Source: Streptomyces tibetensis
Lineage (GTDB): Bacteria > Actinomycetota > Actinomycetes > Streptomycetales > Streptomycetaceae
DNA: 64,000 nucleotides
Assembly: GCF_007655005.1 (NCBI RefSeq)
Contig: NZ_SZVW01000023.1
Span: 62,001 to 126,000 of the forward strand
Direction: 5' to 3'
Positions 41,389-50,519 of this stretch are shown here, one piece after another; the stretch's first letter is position 1, and the number at the start of each line of letters is the position of its first letter. The translations under genes were made by a program, and so were the position numbers. A model generated the notes under the pieces. It was not told the DNA's origin. It saw only the letters and a list, made by a program, of their open reading frames with translations, and did no database searches.

Positions 41389-41405
41389 CCGGGGGCCGGG
41401 TCACC
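41384..41405. terminator. Bidirectional hairpin covering two convergent stop codons
   Basis: GGTGACC (41384-41390) and GGTCACC (41399-41405) form a perfect 7-bp stem with an 8-nt G/C loop. The stops of the deacetylase (TGA 41386-41388) and of the convergent GH26-like gene (41401-41403) both lie inside the arms. Confidence 0.6.
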
Positions 41406-42567
41406 TGAGCGGCTGGTTGAGGTACGGGTCGGAGACGGCCTTGCGCAGGCTGTCCCAGGCCGCGTCGTTCGCCACCGCCAGGTTGCAGTGCGGACCGGGG
41501 TCGCGGTAGTTCCACTGGAGGGCGGCCTTGACGCCGTCCAGGCCCTTCAGCACGCCGGGCACCCGCGCGTACCACTCGGCCTGCCGCTGCGGGCGGTCGA
41601 CGTCCGCGGCGGTGCCGAACTCGGAGAGCATCAGCGGCTTGTCGTCGGAGATGTTCGCGCGGATCCAGTCGTGCGTGGCCTTCTGGGTCTGCGCGAAGGT
41701 CAGCCAGCCCGCGTCGTGGCAGAGGTAGTAGTTGTACTGGTTGTAGCCGACCCAGTCGACGTAGTCGTCGCCCGGGTACATCTTCTCGATCTCGTCGGCG
41801 TGGTCGAGGTACCCGGTGGTGATCCACGTCCACACCACGTTGTCCACGCCCAGGGCGCGGAACCGGTCGTGGATGTGCCGGTAGGCCTTCACGTAGTCGG
41901 CGGGAGTGCCGCTCTCCGGGGTGCGGGTGTCCATCTCCAGGTCGAAGGAGAGGAACACCTTCCTGCCGTAGTCCTTGATGCGCCGAGCCTGGACGTCGAT
42001 GACCCTGTCGTCCAGTTCCCCGGCCGCGATCTGCTTCCAGGTCGGCTGCTGCTGCCTGGTGCCGCCCCACCACTTGCTCTCCCAGGAGAGCAGCAGCAGG
42101 TGGTCCTCGCCCACGCGCCGCTCCTCCGGGGTGAGCAGCTGTCCCTCCCGCCGGGTGCCCGAGGGCAGGGACATGTCGTGGTACGTGTAGACGATGTCCA
42201 GCTCGCGGCCCACCCGCTTCTCGTAGGCGCGCACCTTCTCCGGCAGGTCGTCGCGCTCGTGCGGCACGAACGCCCCGAACCAGGCGCCGCACGGTGGTAC
42301 CAGAAGGGCCGTCGGGCGGCAGTCCGCCCGGGAACCGGCTGCTCCCTGCTCCTGCGGTCCGGAGGCGTTCCGCAGGGCGAGTACGGCGACCAGGACCGCG
42401 CTGACCACCGTGGCGGACGTGATCAGCAGTCGGCGGCGGCTCGATGCCAGCGGGCCGGAGACCGGGAGGTCCTGGCGCGCGTCGTCCTCGTGCGGCTTCC
42501 CGCGGTGCCGGCCTCCGGTGGCGTGCGGCGTGCGGCGAAAGGGACGGTGGGGGCGGTTGAACCTCAC
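41401..42567 (-). CDS. Membrane-anchored GH26-like glycoside hydrolase
   Basis: A 388-residue protein with a basic cytoplasmic start, one helix (LLITSATVVSAVLVAVLALR, about 47-66) and an extracellular (beta/alpha)8 domain. Candidate catalytic residues are Glu211 in FLSFDLEMDTRT (acid/base) and Glu316 in PLMLSEFGTA (nucleophile), and WVGYNQYNYY fits the family. GH26 enzymes are mainly beta-mannanases; here it may trim or release the polymer made by the locus. The GTG start overlaps the stop of the next upstream gene (GTGA). Confidence 0.78.
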   Translation of the reverse strand: MRFNRPHRPFRRTPHATGGRHRGKPHEDDARQDLPVSGPLASSRRRLLITSATVVSAVLVAVLALRNASGPQEQGAAGSRADCRPTALLVPPCGAWFGAFVPHERDDLPEKVRAYEKRVGRELDIVYTYHDMSLPSGTRREGQLLTPEERRVGEDHLLLLSWESKWWGGTRQQQPTWKQIAAGELDDRVIDVQARRIKDYGRKVFLSFDLEMDTRTPESGTPADYVKAYRHIHDRFRALGVDNVVWTWITTGYLDHADEIEKMYPGDDYVDWVGYNQYNYYLCHDAGWLTFAQTQKATHDWIRANISDDKPLMLSEFGTAADVDRPQRQAEWYARVPGVLKGLDGVKAALQWNYRDPGPHCNLAVANDAAWDSLRKAVSDPYLNQPLR

Positions 42568-43004
42568 TGAGCGGAACCCTTCGGTGTCCTCGGTGTCGTC
42601 CTCGGCTGCGGGGAGGCGCGCAGCGGCGGACAGAACGCGGTGAGTGTGGTCAGCAGCGTCAGCGTCAGCAGCACCCGCTGGGCGCTGAAGGTGTGCGTGG
42701 CGATCAGCACGGTCGCGACGAGCATCACGGCGCCGACGCTCAGGAACAGCGTCAGCATCAGCCGCTCCAACAGGTCGGAGTGGCGGGCGAAGTTGGGGTC
42801 CCGGCGCTCCACGGGCCCTTCGGCGGGCCGCGCCCCCAGGACGGGGGCGCAGACTCTGACCACGGCCGCGCCCGGCCCCGCCGCCAGGAACAGCACGACC
42901 GCGGCGCCCCGCAGCGGCGATCCTCCGGGCAGGGCGAGCGCGGCCAGCGCCAGCCAGCCGCCGAACGGGGGCAGCATCCGGACCACGAGTTCCTGCGGTG
43001 TCAT
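42564..43004 (-). CDS. Small membrane protein of the polysaccharide locus
   Basis: A 146-residue protein I do not recognise. It has hydrophobic segments at about 14-26, 32-47, 84-105 and 108-122 (LMLTLFLSVGAVMLVATVLI among them) and a Pro/Arg/Thr-rich tail. Overlaps both neighbours by four bases (ATGA with the upstream membrane protein, GTGA with the GH26-like gene), so it clearly belongs to this operon; it may be a partner of the large membrane protein before it. Confidence 0.7.
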   Translation of the reverse strand: MTPQELVVRMLPPFGGWLALAALALPGGSPLRGAAVVLFLAAGPGAAVVRVCAPVLGARPAEGPVERRDPNFARHSDLLERLMLTLFLSVGAVMLVATVLIATHTFSAQRVLLTLTLLTTLTAFCPPLRASPQPRTTPRTPKGSAQ

Positions 43005-44968
43005 CGCTCCGCTCCCCCTGACTGCTTCAGTACGTAGAGCCATCCGGCGCTGTTCTCCGCCACGAGCCGGAACCTCGGCGATGCGGCGACGGACTTCTGG
43101 ATGCGCTCCAGCTGCGCCCGGTCGAGCTGCCCGTTCATCTCGGAGTTGGCCAACTGCCCCTGCGTGAGCAGGAAGTAGGCCCGGGCCGGGCGCTCCACCC
43201 CGGCCATGTCGCGCGCGAGGGTGGCGGCGGGTTTCCTGACGATCCGGTCGACGTGACTGCGGCCGTCGTCGAGGAACCAGTAGTGGTCGACGCTCCAGTA
43301 GTCGGCGTACGCGTCCGGGTAGTTGCGGTTGGCGGCCACGACCAGCGAGCCGTCGGGCGCCTGGTCGAAGAGCTGCCGTACGAGGGCCACTTCCTGGGGC
43401 GGGAAGTAGTTGATCCGGTCCTTGCCGGAGTAGGCGGGCACGAACGCCAGGGTGGTGCCGAGCAGTGCGGCCAGCGGCACCCAGGTGCCGGTCCCCCACC
43501 GGCGGGCCCGGGCGGGGCCGGTGGCCTGCCGTTCGCCGGCCTCCTGCGCGGCGGCGTCGGCGGCCAGGGTGCGGACCTTGGGCAGCAGCGCCGCGGCGGC
43601 GAAGAAGGCGGCGCCGGGCAGCATGAACAGCAGCACCCGGAAGATCATCTCGCTGCCGTAGCTGCTCGCCGCGAACATCGGCAGCGGGGCCGCCGCGACC
43701 AGCAGCAGGGGCCGGGCGCGGTGGCGCAGGACCCGCTGGCGCCACACGCCGACGGCCGCGAGCAGCAGGACCGAACCGGACAGCAGCCGGGCCGCCCAGG
43801 ACGTCATGATCGCTCCGGTGCCGGTCGGGGTGGCGCCGTAGCCCGTCTCGACGTTGGCGCCGACGTCCCCGATGGAGCGGATCATGTCCGGCATCGCCGC
43901 GGACAGGAAGGGCAGCGCGGCCGTGAGGCACCAGGCCAGGAAGATCACGACGGTCGTGACGACCGGGACCCAGTCGCGGTAGCGGCGGCTCAGGCACAGG
44001 GCGAGCAGGCAGACGACCAGCATGCCCGGGGTGAGCTGGTGGGAGATGACGATCGCCACGACCATGACGGTGATCACCACCGTCCACACCGCCTGCCGCG
44101 GCTGCCCGCGCCGCACGGCGGACCGGCCGAAGCGCCGCAGGACGACCGCGAGCACCCCCACGTGCAGCGCGTACGCCACGGACTGGGGGGAGAAGTAGTC
44201 CTGCCCGACCCAGTTGGCGACGTAGAAGAGCCAGACCGCGGTCCAGATCAGCCGCCGGTCCTCGGTGAAGGTGCGGTAGATCAGCAGCAGCGGGAGCAGC
44301 AGCATCAGGCTGGAGACCAGGGGCCACCAGGCCATGTACATCGCCGTCGAGTCCACGCCCAGCAGCCGCTGCAGGGCGGCCTGGGCGGCGAAGAAGCCCG
44401 GCCACTGGTCGTACACGGCCATGTCGCCGACCTGATCGGCCGTCTGCAGACCGCCGGCCGTCAGCAGATGGTCGATGACCGCCTCGTGCTTCCACGCCCA
44501 GGCGTACAGCGGGGTCGGGTAGAGCACGGCCTGTGTGGCCCGCTCCATCACCAGCAGGCCCAGCACGTACGCCGCCGACCAGGCTCCCGGGCGGCGCGCG
44601 TCGCGGACCGTGAGGAAGAACCCGGTGGTGAGCACCACGAGCCCTGCCCAGAAGGCCGGGTGCAGCGCGCTGACCAGCCCGTAGTCGTCGAGCCGCGAGA
44701 CGTCGGTGTGCCGCACGGCGTACGCCCAGAGCGCGAGCGCGACGAGCAGCGGGACACCGGGCCAGGCGAGCGCGCGGCGGCCGGACCAGGCGGGGGGCAG
44801 GTCGGACAGATCCGTCACGGGCTCGTGGGCGGGGCTCGACGACTCCGAGGAGGAGGGACTGGAGGACTGGCTGGCCGTCTCGGGGCCGCCGGCGGGGGTG
44901 TTCGCGCCGTCCCGTGCGGGTGTGGGTTCCGGCGTGGATCTCTCCCTCGGTGTGACTGGCGGACGCAC
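43001..44968 (-). CDS. Large polytopic membrane protein, glycosyltransferase (GT-C)-like
   Basis: A 655-residue protein. A 60-residue Ser/Pro-rich cytoplasmic start is followed by about 12 helices between residues 70 and 500 and a soluble C-terminal domain (DQAPDGSLVVAANRNYPDAYADYW... PARAYFLLTQGQLANSEMNG). The topology, with an acidic loop after the first helix (RHTDVSRLDDYGLVSALHPA), resembles GT39/GT83-like lipid-linked glycosyltransferases or O-antigen-ligase-like proteins. The substrate cannot be told. Operon with the small membrane protein (ATGA overlap) and the GH26-like gene. Confidence 0.7.
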   Translation of the reverse strand: MRPPVTPRERSTPEPTPARDGANTPAGGPETASQSSSPSSSESSSPAHEPVTDLSDLPPAWSGRRALAWPGVPLLVALALWAYAVRHTDVSRLDDYGLVSALHPAFWAGLVVLTTGFFLTVRDARRPGAWSAAYVLGLLVMERATQAVLYPTPLYAWAWKHEAVIDHLLTAGGLQTADQVGDMAVYDQWPGFFAAQAALQRLLGVDSTAMYMAWWPLVSSLMLLLPLLLIYRTFTEDRRLIWTAVWLFYVANWVGQDYFSPQSVAYALHVGVLAVVLRRFGRSAVRRGQPRQAVWTVVITVMVVAIVISHQLTPGMLVVCLLALCLSRRYRDWVPVVTTVVIFLAWCLTAALPFLSAAMPDMIRSIGDVGANVETGYGATPTGTGAIMTSWAARLLSGSVLLLAAVGVWRQRVLRHRARPLLLVAAAPLPMFAASSYGSEMIFRVLLFMLPGAAFFAAAALLPKVRTLAADAAAQEAGERQATGPARARRWGTGTWVPLAALLGTTLAFVPAYSGKDRINYFPPQEVALVRQLFDQAPDGSLVVAANRNYPDAYADYWSVDHYWFLDDGRSHVDRIVRKPAATLARDMAGVERPARAYFLLTQGQLANSEMNGQLDRAQLERIQKSVAASPRFRLVAENSAGWLYVLKQSGGAER

Positions 44969-45028
44969 GGTGGTTCCCCCCTGGCTGTTGCTCTCTTCGG
45001 CTCGCTTCGGCTCTTCGGGCCTGAGCTC

Positions 45029-45123
45029 GGATCGGTCTCGGCTTCGGGTGTGATCGGATCGGTCTCGGCTTGGGGTGTGATCAGTCGCGGGGCCGGCTTC
45101 GGGTGTGATCAGTCGCGGGGCCG
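45029..45123. repeat. 27-28-bp imperfect tandem repeat over the flippase stop
   Basis: Three copies around GCTTCGGGTGTGATC (at 45041, 45068 with one change, 45096), the last two followed by AGTCGCGGGGCCGG. The flippase stop codon (45081-45083) lies within copy 2, so its C-terminal residues are repeat-encoded. Confidence 0.8.
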
Positions 45124-47381
45124 GCCGGTCGGTGGTCCGTCGGCCGTTCGGTCGACTGGACCGGCGGGCCGGTTGAGGTCGTGGTGCGGGAGCGCGCCCA
45201 CGCCGAGGCGGCGCGGTGGAGCAACAGGAGCAGCGTGAGGGCGAGGAGCAGGGGCGGCGCGAGGGGTGCGAGCGCGTCGCGCCACACCCAGCCGCCGACC
45301 GCGACGAGATACAGAACCCCCCAGCGCCCCGGCCACGTCAGCCGGCCGCCCGCGCTCGCGAGCAGCAGCCCCAGCGGTACGAGACACAGCAGCTGGCAGA
45401 CCGGCGGCGCCCAGCGCAGCAGCGGCTCGGGCCCGTCGAGACCCACCGCGCCCGCCAGGAAGCCGGCGGTCTTCTCGTACAACGCCCCGTGCACCGGCCG
45501 CGGTTCCCGTCCGAGGGCGACCGGTGCGGCGTACAGGGCGCACAGGACGGCGCACAGTGCCGTGCCGGGCAACCACGGGTCGTGCCGGGTGCTCAGCGTG
45601 ACGGCGGCGACGAACACCACGAGCAGCAGGCCGCCCGCGGTGAGCGACGGCAGGGGCAAACCCTCCAGCAGCTGACGCCCGGACAGAGCGGCTTCGGATG
45701 CCCCATCGAGCCAGGGCAGGTCGCGCAGCGGGGCCCAGAAGAAGACGACGGCGACACCGAGCAGGCTCCACAGGGCGCCTCGCAGCCGCCGCTCCTGCGG
45801 CTTCCGGTCCGGTTCCAAGGCCTCGTGGGGCGGTGGTTCCCTGGTCGGTCCGTCCGGCCGCACGATGAGCGCCAGTGTGTCCGCCTGCAGCGCCTCGCGC
45901 TCGTAGCCGGGGCGCCCGATGAACAGCGTGACCGTGTCCTGGTCGCCGTCCTTGGACTGGTAGGCGGCCCGGCGGGCCCAGGTCGTGCCGTATCCGGCGG
46001 TGGCGTTGAGTTTCGCCCAGTGGGTGCCGTAGGCGGGGACGGCCGGTGGACGGACGGCCGGGGTGCTGTCGTCGTGGCGCAGGGCCGAGCGCAGTCCGGC
46101 CATGGAGACCACGGCGATCAGCGTCATGCTCAGCAGCACCGCCCAGCCGGCGCCCGCGATCCCGGATGGGGTGAACAGCATGGCCGCACTGCCCAGCACC
46201 AGGGCGCACATGGCCCCTTGGAGCGCGGCCAGCACACCCGTGCGCCCCTGGACGCGCAGGACGCCGATGTACAGCTCCACCACGACCCGAGGCAGGGCGC
46301 CGAGGGCGAGCAGCCGCAGCACGGTCGAGCCGTGCTCGGCGTAGTCCGGGCTGAAGGGCGTGAGGATGTACGGGGCGAAGACGACCAGCACGGCCACGAC
46401 CGGGACCAGCAGGAGTGTCATGCGCCGCAGGGCGCCCCGGACGCCGTCGGCGAGCTGGCGCGGGTCGTGCGAGGCGTGCGCGGTGAGCGACGAGGCCATG
46501 TTGATGGCCATGAACTCCATCGTGCCGCCGACGGTGTAGGCCACGTAGAAGTAGCCGTTCTCTGCGGCGCTGAAGCGGACCGCGACCATCACCGGCAGCA
46601 GGTTGATCATCGCCAGGCTGAACAGGGCGCCCAGCGAGTCGCCGGCCAGGAAGCGGCCCATGTCCCGGATCTTCGGGGGTTCTTTGTCGCGGTCGGCAGC
46701 CGCCTGGCGAGGGATGAGCCGGCGGAAGATCAGCCAGCCCAGCGGCAGGGTGGAGAAGGCGATCGCCACCGCCCAGGAGACGAAGATGCCGAGGACCGGC
46801 AGCGTGCCGGCGAAGACGGCCAGGAGGGCCAGCTTCCCGACCGAGAAGACCGCGTTCCCGGCGGGCACCCACTCCGCCTTGCGCAGCCCGGTGAGCACCC
46901 CGTCCTGAAGGGTGAGCAACGCCCAGGCCACACAGGCGGCGACGAACACCGCACCCGCCATGGGCGTGCCCAGGGGCGCGTAGGACGCTCCCCAGGCGTC
47001 GAGCGTGAGCAGGAAGACGGCGGCGGCGAGCGCCACGACCAGTGAACTGGCCACGTACGTGCCCCACACCAGCCGTCCGGTCTCCCGCCCGGCGCGCGGG
47101 ACGAAGCGGACGACGGCACCGATCATCGTGGTCGCCGTGATGCTGGCGAGCAGCCGCATGGCGGCGATCGCGGCCGATCCCTGGCCGACGGCCTCCTCCG
47201 TGTAGTAGCGGGCGGCGACCAGCCAGAATCCCAGGCCCAGTACGGCGGAGACGCCGGTGCTGAGCATGAGGAAGTAGGCGTTCTTGAACAGCGAGTCGTG
47301 GGTGTGGTCGCTGTCGGCAGGCTTCGGCCCGCCGCCGTCGGTGCGCGCGGCGGCGGGCTCGTGCACCTGGATCTCAGCCAC
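45081..47381 (-). CDS. Wzx/MATE-like polysaccharide flippase with an extra C-terminal membrane domain
   Basis: A 766-residue protein. Residues about 30-445 are a lipid-linked oligosaccharide flippase of the polysaccharide-biosynthesis (PST/MOP) type with 12 helices (AYFLMLSTGVSAVLGLGFWL; GTYVASSLVVALAAAVFLLT; VGGTMEFMAINMASSLTAHA). A soluble linker (about 450-540, FIGRPGYEREALQADTLAL) and a second hydrophobic block (about 545-740; six helices) follow, which normal flippases lack. The GTG start overlaps the aminotransferase stop by 8 bp. Likely moves the polymer repeat unit across the membrane; the added domain may be a polymerase-like part, but this is unproven. Confidence 0.8.
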   Translation of the reverse strand: MAEIQVHEPAAARTDGGGPKPADSDHTHDSLFKNAYFLMLSTGVSAVLGLGFWLVAARYYTEEAVGQGSAAIAAMRLLASITATTMIGAVVRFVPRAGRETGRLVWGTYVASSLVVALAAAVFLLTLDAWGASYAPLGTPMAGAVFVAACVAWALLTLQDGVLTGLRKAEWVPAGNAVFSVGKLALLAVFAGTLPVLGIFVSWAVAIAFSTLPLGWLIFRRLIPRQAAADRDKEPPKIRDMGRFLAGDSLGALFSLAMINLLPVMVAVRFSAAENGYFYVAYTVGGTMEFMAINMASSLTAHASHDPRQLADGVRGALRRMTLLLVPVVAVLVVFAPYILTPFSPDYAEHGSTVLRLLALGALPRVVVELYIGVLRVQGRTGVLAALQGAMCALVLGSAAMLFTPSGIAGAGWAVLLSMTLIAVVSMAGLRSALRHDDSTPAVRPPAVPAYGTHWAKLNATAGYGTTWARRAAYQSKDGDQDTVTLFIGRPGYEREALQADTLALIVRPDGPTREPPPHEALEPDRKPQERRLRGALWSLLGVAVVFFWAPLRDLPWLDGASEAALSGRQLLEGLPLPSLTAGGLLLVVFVAAVTLSTRHDPWLPGTALCAVLCALYAAPVALGREPRPVHGALYEKTAGFLAGAVGLDGPEPLLRWAPPVCQLLCLVPLGLLLASAGGRLTWPGRWGVLYLVAVGGWVWRDALAPLAPPLLLALTLLLLLHRAASAWARSRTTTSTGPPVQSTERPTDHRPAGPATDHTRSRPRD

Positions 47382-48716
47382 GGGAGCGTCCCAGCCCTCC
47401 CGGTGTCGGCCTGTCGCCGGGCAGCTCTCCCGGTGCCGGGGCCGGTTGCGCCCCGGACCGCTCCAGCACCTCGATGACCGTCCGCGCCCGCTGCGGGTCC
47501 ACGGGCAGCGCGTGCCGCGCGAACCAGCGGGCCGCCTCGGGAGCCGGTGAGGGGTCGGTGAACTCCGCACCTGCGTAGTCGTCCAGGGGCGGGTCGTAGA
47601 GGTAGCCGACGACGATGCCCTGCCGCGCCAGCGCCGCGATCGCCGCGTCCCGGTCGGCCACGAACAGCGGGACCCGGAACAGCGGCTGCGTCCCCTGGCC
47701 GTCGCGTGGCTTGGCCCAGGGGGTGGACAGCAGCAGTTCCGTGCCCACCCGGCAGGCGTCCAGCACGTCGTCCAGCCGGTCGAGCTTGTGGCCGATGCGG
47801 CGCAGCCGCAGCCGACCGGACCGAAGGCGGTAGTCGTGCATGTCGACGCGCACCCACGGGTGGTGGGCGTCGAGCCCGGGCGTGTGGCGGGCGGCGAGGG
47901 CGAGTTCGTCCGGGCGCAGCGGCATCCGGATCTCCTCGCGGTCCGCCAGCCCCAGCAGCCGGATCGCGGCCCAGGCGGCGCGCCGCAGCCGCAGCCCGCG
48001 CACCGTCGCCTCCGCGTACGGCCGGACCAGATAGGCGAGTTCGGCGCTCGCCCGGCGCGGCGCGAGCAGTCCCTCGCAGGTCTTCTCCACCGCCTCCCGC
48101 AACCCCGGATCGGCGAGCGAGAGCATGCCTCCGGCCTTCGCCCCGACGTGCTTGGACAGGCTGAACACGGATGCCTCGCCCCACGCACCGACCGGCCGGT
48201 CGCCGACCCGGCTGCCGATCGCGTGCGCCCCGTCCTCGAACAGCGGGATCCCCAACGCGTCGCACTTCTGCCTGAGGCGTGGCGCCGGGTCCGGGTTCCC
48301 GTACAGGTTCGTCGTGAGCACGGCCGACACCGAGCCCCACACCTCGTCCGGCACGGCATCGATGTCGATGGACGCGTCGAGCGGGTTCAACGCGTCGTGA
48401 GCACGGCCGACACCGAGCCCCACACCTCGTCCGGCACGGCATCGATGTCGATGGACGCGTCGAGCGGGTTCAACGGCGCCTGCACCGGGCGCAGTCCGGC
48501 CGCGAGCACGACGAAGAAGATCACGTCGTCGTTGACCGGCGACATCAGCACCCGTCCGCCGGGCGGGCACCAGTGGCGCAGCGCCACGTACAGCCCGAAA
48601 CGGCACGACGGTACGTACACACATTCCCGGCCGAGCCGGACGCGCATGGTCTCTTCCAGCCGCTTCGGCTGTGCACCACGCCGCACCGAACCCGGACCGG
48701 CCTCCCCTATGGCCAT
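47374..48716 (-). pseudogene. DegT/DnrJ-type PLP aminotransferase, frameshifted by an 83-bp tandem duplication
   Basis: The first part (48716 to about 48390) encodes RVRLGRECVYVPSCRFGLYV... PVQAPLNPLDASIDIDAVPD and then stops after GSVSAVLTTR. A second frame resumes with the same LNPLDASIDIDAVPDEVWGS segment and continues through NLYGNPDPAPRLRQKCDALG, FEDGAHAIGSRVG and the PLP lysine motif SVFSLSKHVGAKAGG to the stop at 47374. The break is exactly the perfect 83-bp duplication at 48310-48475; deleting one copy restores a single intact frame of about 420 residues. Sugar aminotransferase of the locus, now presumably inactive unless the duplication is an assembly artefact or unstable. The start is uncertain. 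Confidence 0.85.
48310..48475. repeat. Perfect 83-bp tandem direct duplication
   Basis: Bases 48310-48392 are repeated exactly at 48393-48475 (offset 83, both ending GCGGGTTCAACG). Since 83 is not a multiple of three, the duplication shifts the aminotransferase reading frame. Absence of any difference between copies suggests a recent event or an assembly error. Confidence 0.97.
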
Positions 48717-49026
48717 CCGCCCCCCAGATGTGCCGTGGGAAAGCCCCCTCCCCGAGGCCTTCCGGCACCCGCCCAGAGTCGCCCCGTTCGCACCGCTCCG
48801 TCAAGATTGCGTCGCGTCCTGTGGATAACTTCCGGCACGTACGAATGCGGCGTCCCGTCCGGCGCGCCGGAGTCGCCCCGTCCGGTCCCACCCGGGCCCA
48901 CCTGCCCCGTTCGCCCGTCTCCGCCTCCTCGGACTCTGCCCATGACCGGTGCGTCACCCGTAACGTGTGGCATGACCACGAACACGTGGCGACGACATGG
49001 CACACCCGAAAGCGAGGCAGCACCCG
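48717..49026. other. Divergent intergenic region with a DnaA box
   Basis: About 310 bp between the aminotransferase start and fumarylacetoacetase. It holds a DnaA-box-like TGTGGATAA (TTATCCACA on the minus strand) at 48820-48828 and a GGCGCGCC palindrome near 48861-48868 within CCGTCCGGCGCGCCGGAG. No gene seen. Promoters for both divergent genes are expected but not identified. Confidence 0.5.
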
Positions 49027-50238
49027 ATGCCCCCCTTCGATGTCCCCGAGGGCGATCCCTTCGGCCCGCACAACCTGCCGTACGGCGTGTTCTCCCTGCC
49101 CGGCTCGTCCCACCGGGCCGTGGGCGTCCGGCTCGGCGACCACGTACTGGACGCGGGCGCGGCGGCCCACGCGCTCGGTTCGCCCTACGCCTCCCTGCTC
49201 GCACAGCCGACCCTCAACCCGCTGCTGGCCGCCGGCCGCACGGCCTGGTCGGACGTCCGCCGGGCGCTGACCGCCTGGGTGACCGTGCCGTCCCACCGCG
49301 AGACCGTCGCACCGCTGTTCCACCCCCTGTCGTCGGTGACCCTGCACCTGCCGTTCGAGGTCGCGGACTACGTCGACTTCTACGCCTCCGAGAACCACGC
49401 CCGGAACGTCGGGCAGATGTTCCGGCCCGACGCCGAGGACTCCCTCACCCCCAACTGGAAGCACCTGCCCATCGGCTACCACGGCCGCTCCGGCACGGTC
49501 GTCGTCTCCGGCACGGAGGTCCCTCGGCCGTCCGGGCAGCGCAAGGCCCCCGCCGACGCCGCTCCCGTCTTCGGGCCCTCCGTCCGCCTGGACATCGAGG
49601 CCGAGGTCGGCTTCGTCGTCGGCGTGCCCTCCCGGATGGGCGCGCCGGTGGCTCTCGGCGACTTCCGCGAGCACGTGTTCGGGCTGTGCCTCCTCAACGA
49701 CTGGTCCGCGCGCGACATCCAGGCCTGGGAGTACGTGCCCCTCGGCCCGTTCCTCGGCAAGTCCTTCGCCACGTCGGTGTCGGCGTGGATCACCCCGCTG
49801 GACGCCCTGGAGGAGGCCCTCGTGGCGCCTCCGGCCCGGACGCACGAGCTGCTGCCCTACCTGGACGACAGCGACGAGGAACCCGGCGGCTACGACCTGC
49901 GGATCAGCGTCGCCGTCAACGGCCACGTCGTCTCCGAGCCGCCCTTCTCCACGATGTACTGGACGGCCGCCCAGCAGCTGGCCCACATGACCGTCAACGG
50001 CGCCTCCCTGCGCACCGGCGACCTCTACGGCTCCGGCACGGTCAGCGGCCCGGCGGAACGGGAACGCGGCTCCCTGCTGGAGCTGACCTGGAACGGCCGC
50101 GATCCGCTCGAACTCCCCGACGGCAAGCGCACGTTCCTGGAAGACGGCGACGAGGTGACCCTCACGGCCTGGGCCCCGGGGCCCGACGGTGTGCGGGTCG
50201 GGCTCGGCGAGGTGACGGGGCGGGTGGTCCAGGGCTGA
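49027..50238 (+). CDS. fahA: Fumarylacetoacetase
   Basis: A 403-residue FAH of full length: N-terminal domain (NLPYGVFSLPGSSHRAVGVRLGDHVLD), catalytic domain with YVDFYASENHARNVGQMFRP (metal Asp and catalytic His), PIGYHGRSGTVVVSG, DIEAEVGFVVG (Glu ligands) and LLNDWSARDIQAWEYVPLGP (metal Asp), GRVVQG end. Last step of tyrosine/homogentisate breakdown: fumarylacetoacetate to fumarate and acetoacetate. Start at ATG 49027 (MPPFDVPEGDPFG) fits the family; a GTG/ATG 30 bp upstream adds MAHPKARQHP, not conserved. No other pathway gene is adjacent. Confidence 0.93.
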   Translation: MPPFDVPEGDPFGPHNLPYGVFSLPGSSHRAVGVRLGDHVLDAGAAAHALGSPYASLLAQPTLNPLLAAGRTAWSDVRRALTAWVTVPSHRETVAPLFHPLSSVTLHLPFEVADYVDFYASENHARNVGQMFRPDAEDSLTPNWKHLPIGYHGRSGTVVVSGTEVPRPSGQRKAPADAAPVFGPSVRLDIEAEVGFVVGVPSRMGAPVALGDFREHVFGLCLLNDWSARDIQAWEYVPLGPFLGKSFATSVSAWITPLDALEEALVAPPARTHELLPYLDDSDEEPGGYDLRISVAVNGHVVSEPPFSTMYWTAAQQLAHMTVNGASLRTGDLYGSGTVSGPAERERGSLLELTWNGRDPLELPDGKRTFLEDGDEVTLTAWAPGPDGVRVGLGEVTGRVVQG

Positions 50239-50519
50239 GTCCGGGTGAGGCCGCGTCCCGGCCGGTGACGGTCCGAGTCCTCGGAATTGGCCGGAGGGCA
50301 GCAGGCCGGCGCCCCCTCCGGCTCTGCTCCGTCGGCGCTCGTCCTGTTCGGATGTCGTTCGACCCCTGACGTAGACCGCCCGGCCCGTCATACTGGGCGC
50401 GGGGCGGTGTGCCCGCACGTCCGCCACGCTCGTCGTGGCCACCGGTGCGCTCGGCTGCCGCCCTCCCCCGCACGACCCGTAGCAGCCCCTCTTGTGACGA
50501 GGAACCGGAGCCCGTGGCC
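50239..50519. other. Intergenic region before the M56-type peptidase gene
   Basis: About 280 bp with no recognisable gene. The end carries GAGGAACCGGAG, the ribosome site of the next gene. I see no blaI-like repressor gene and no clear operator here. Confidence 0.4.
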
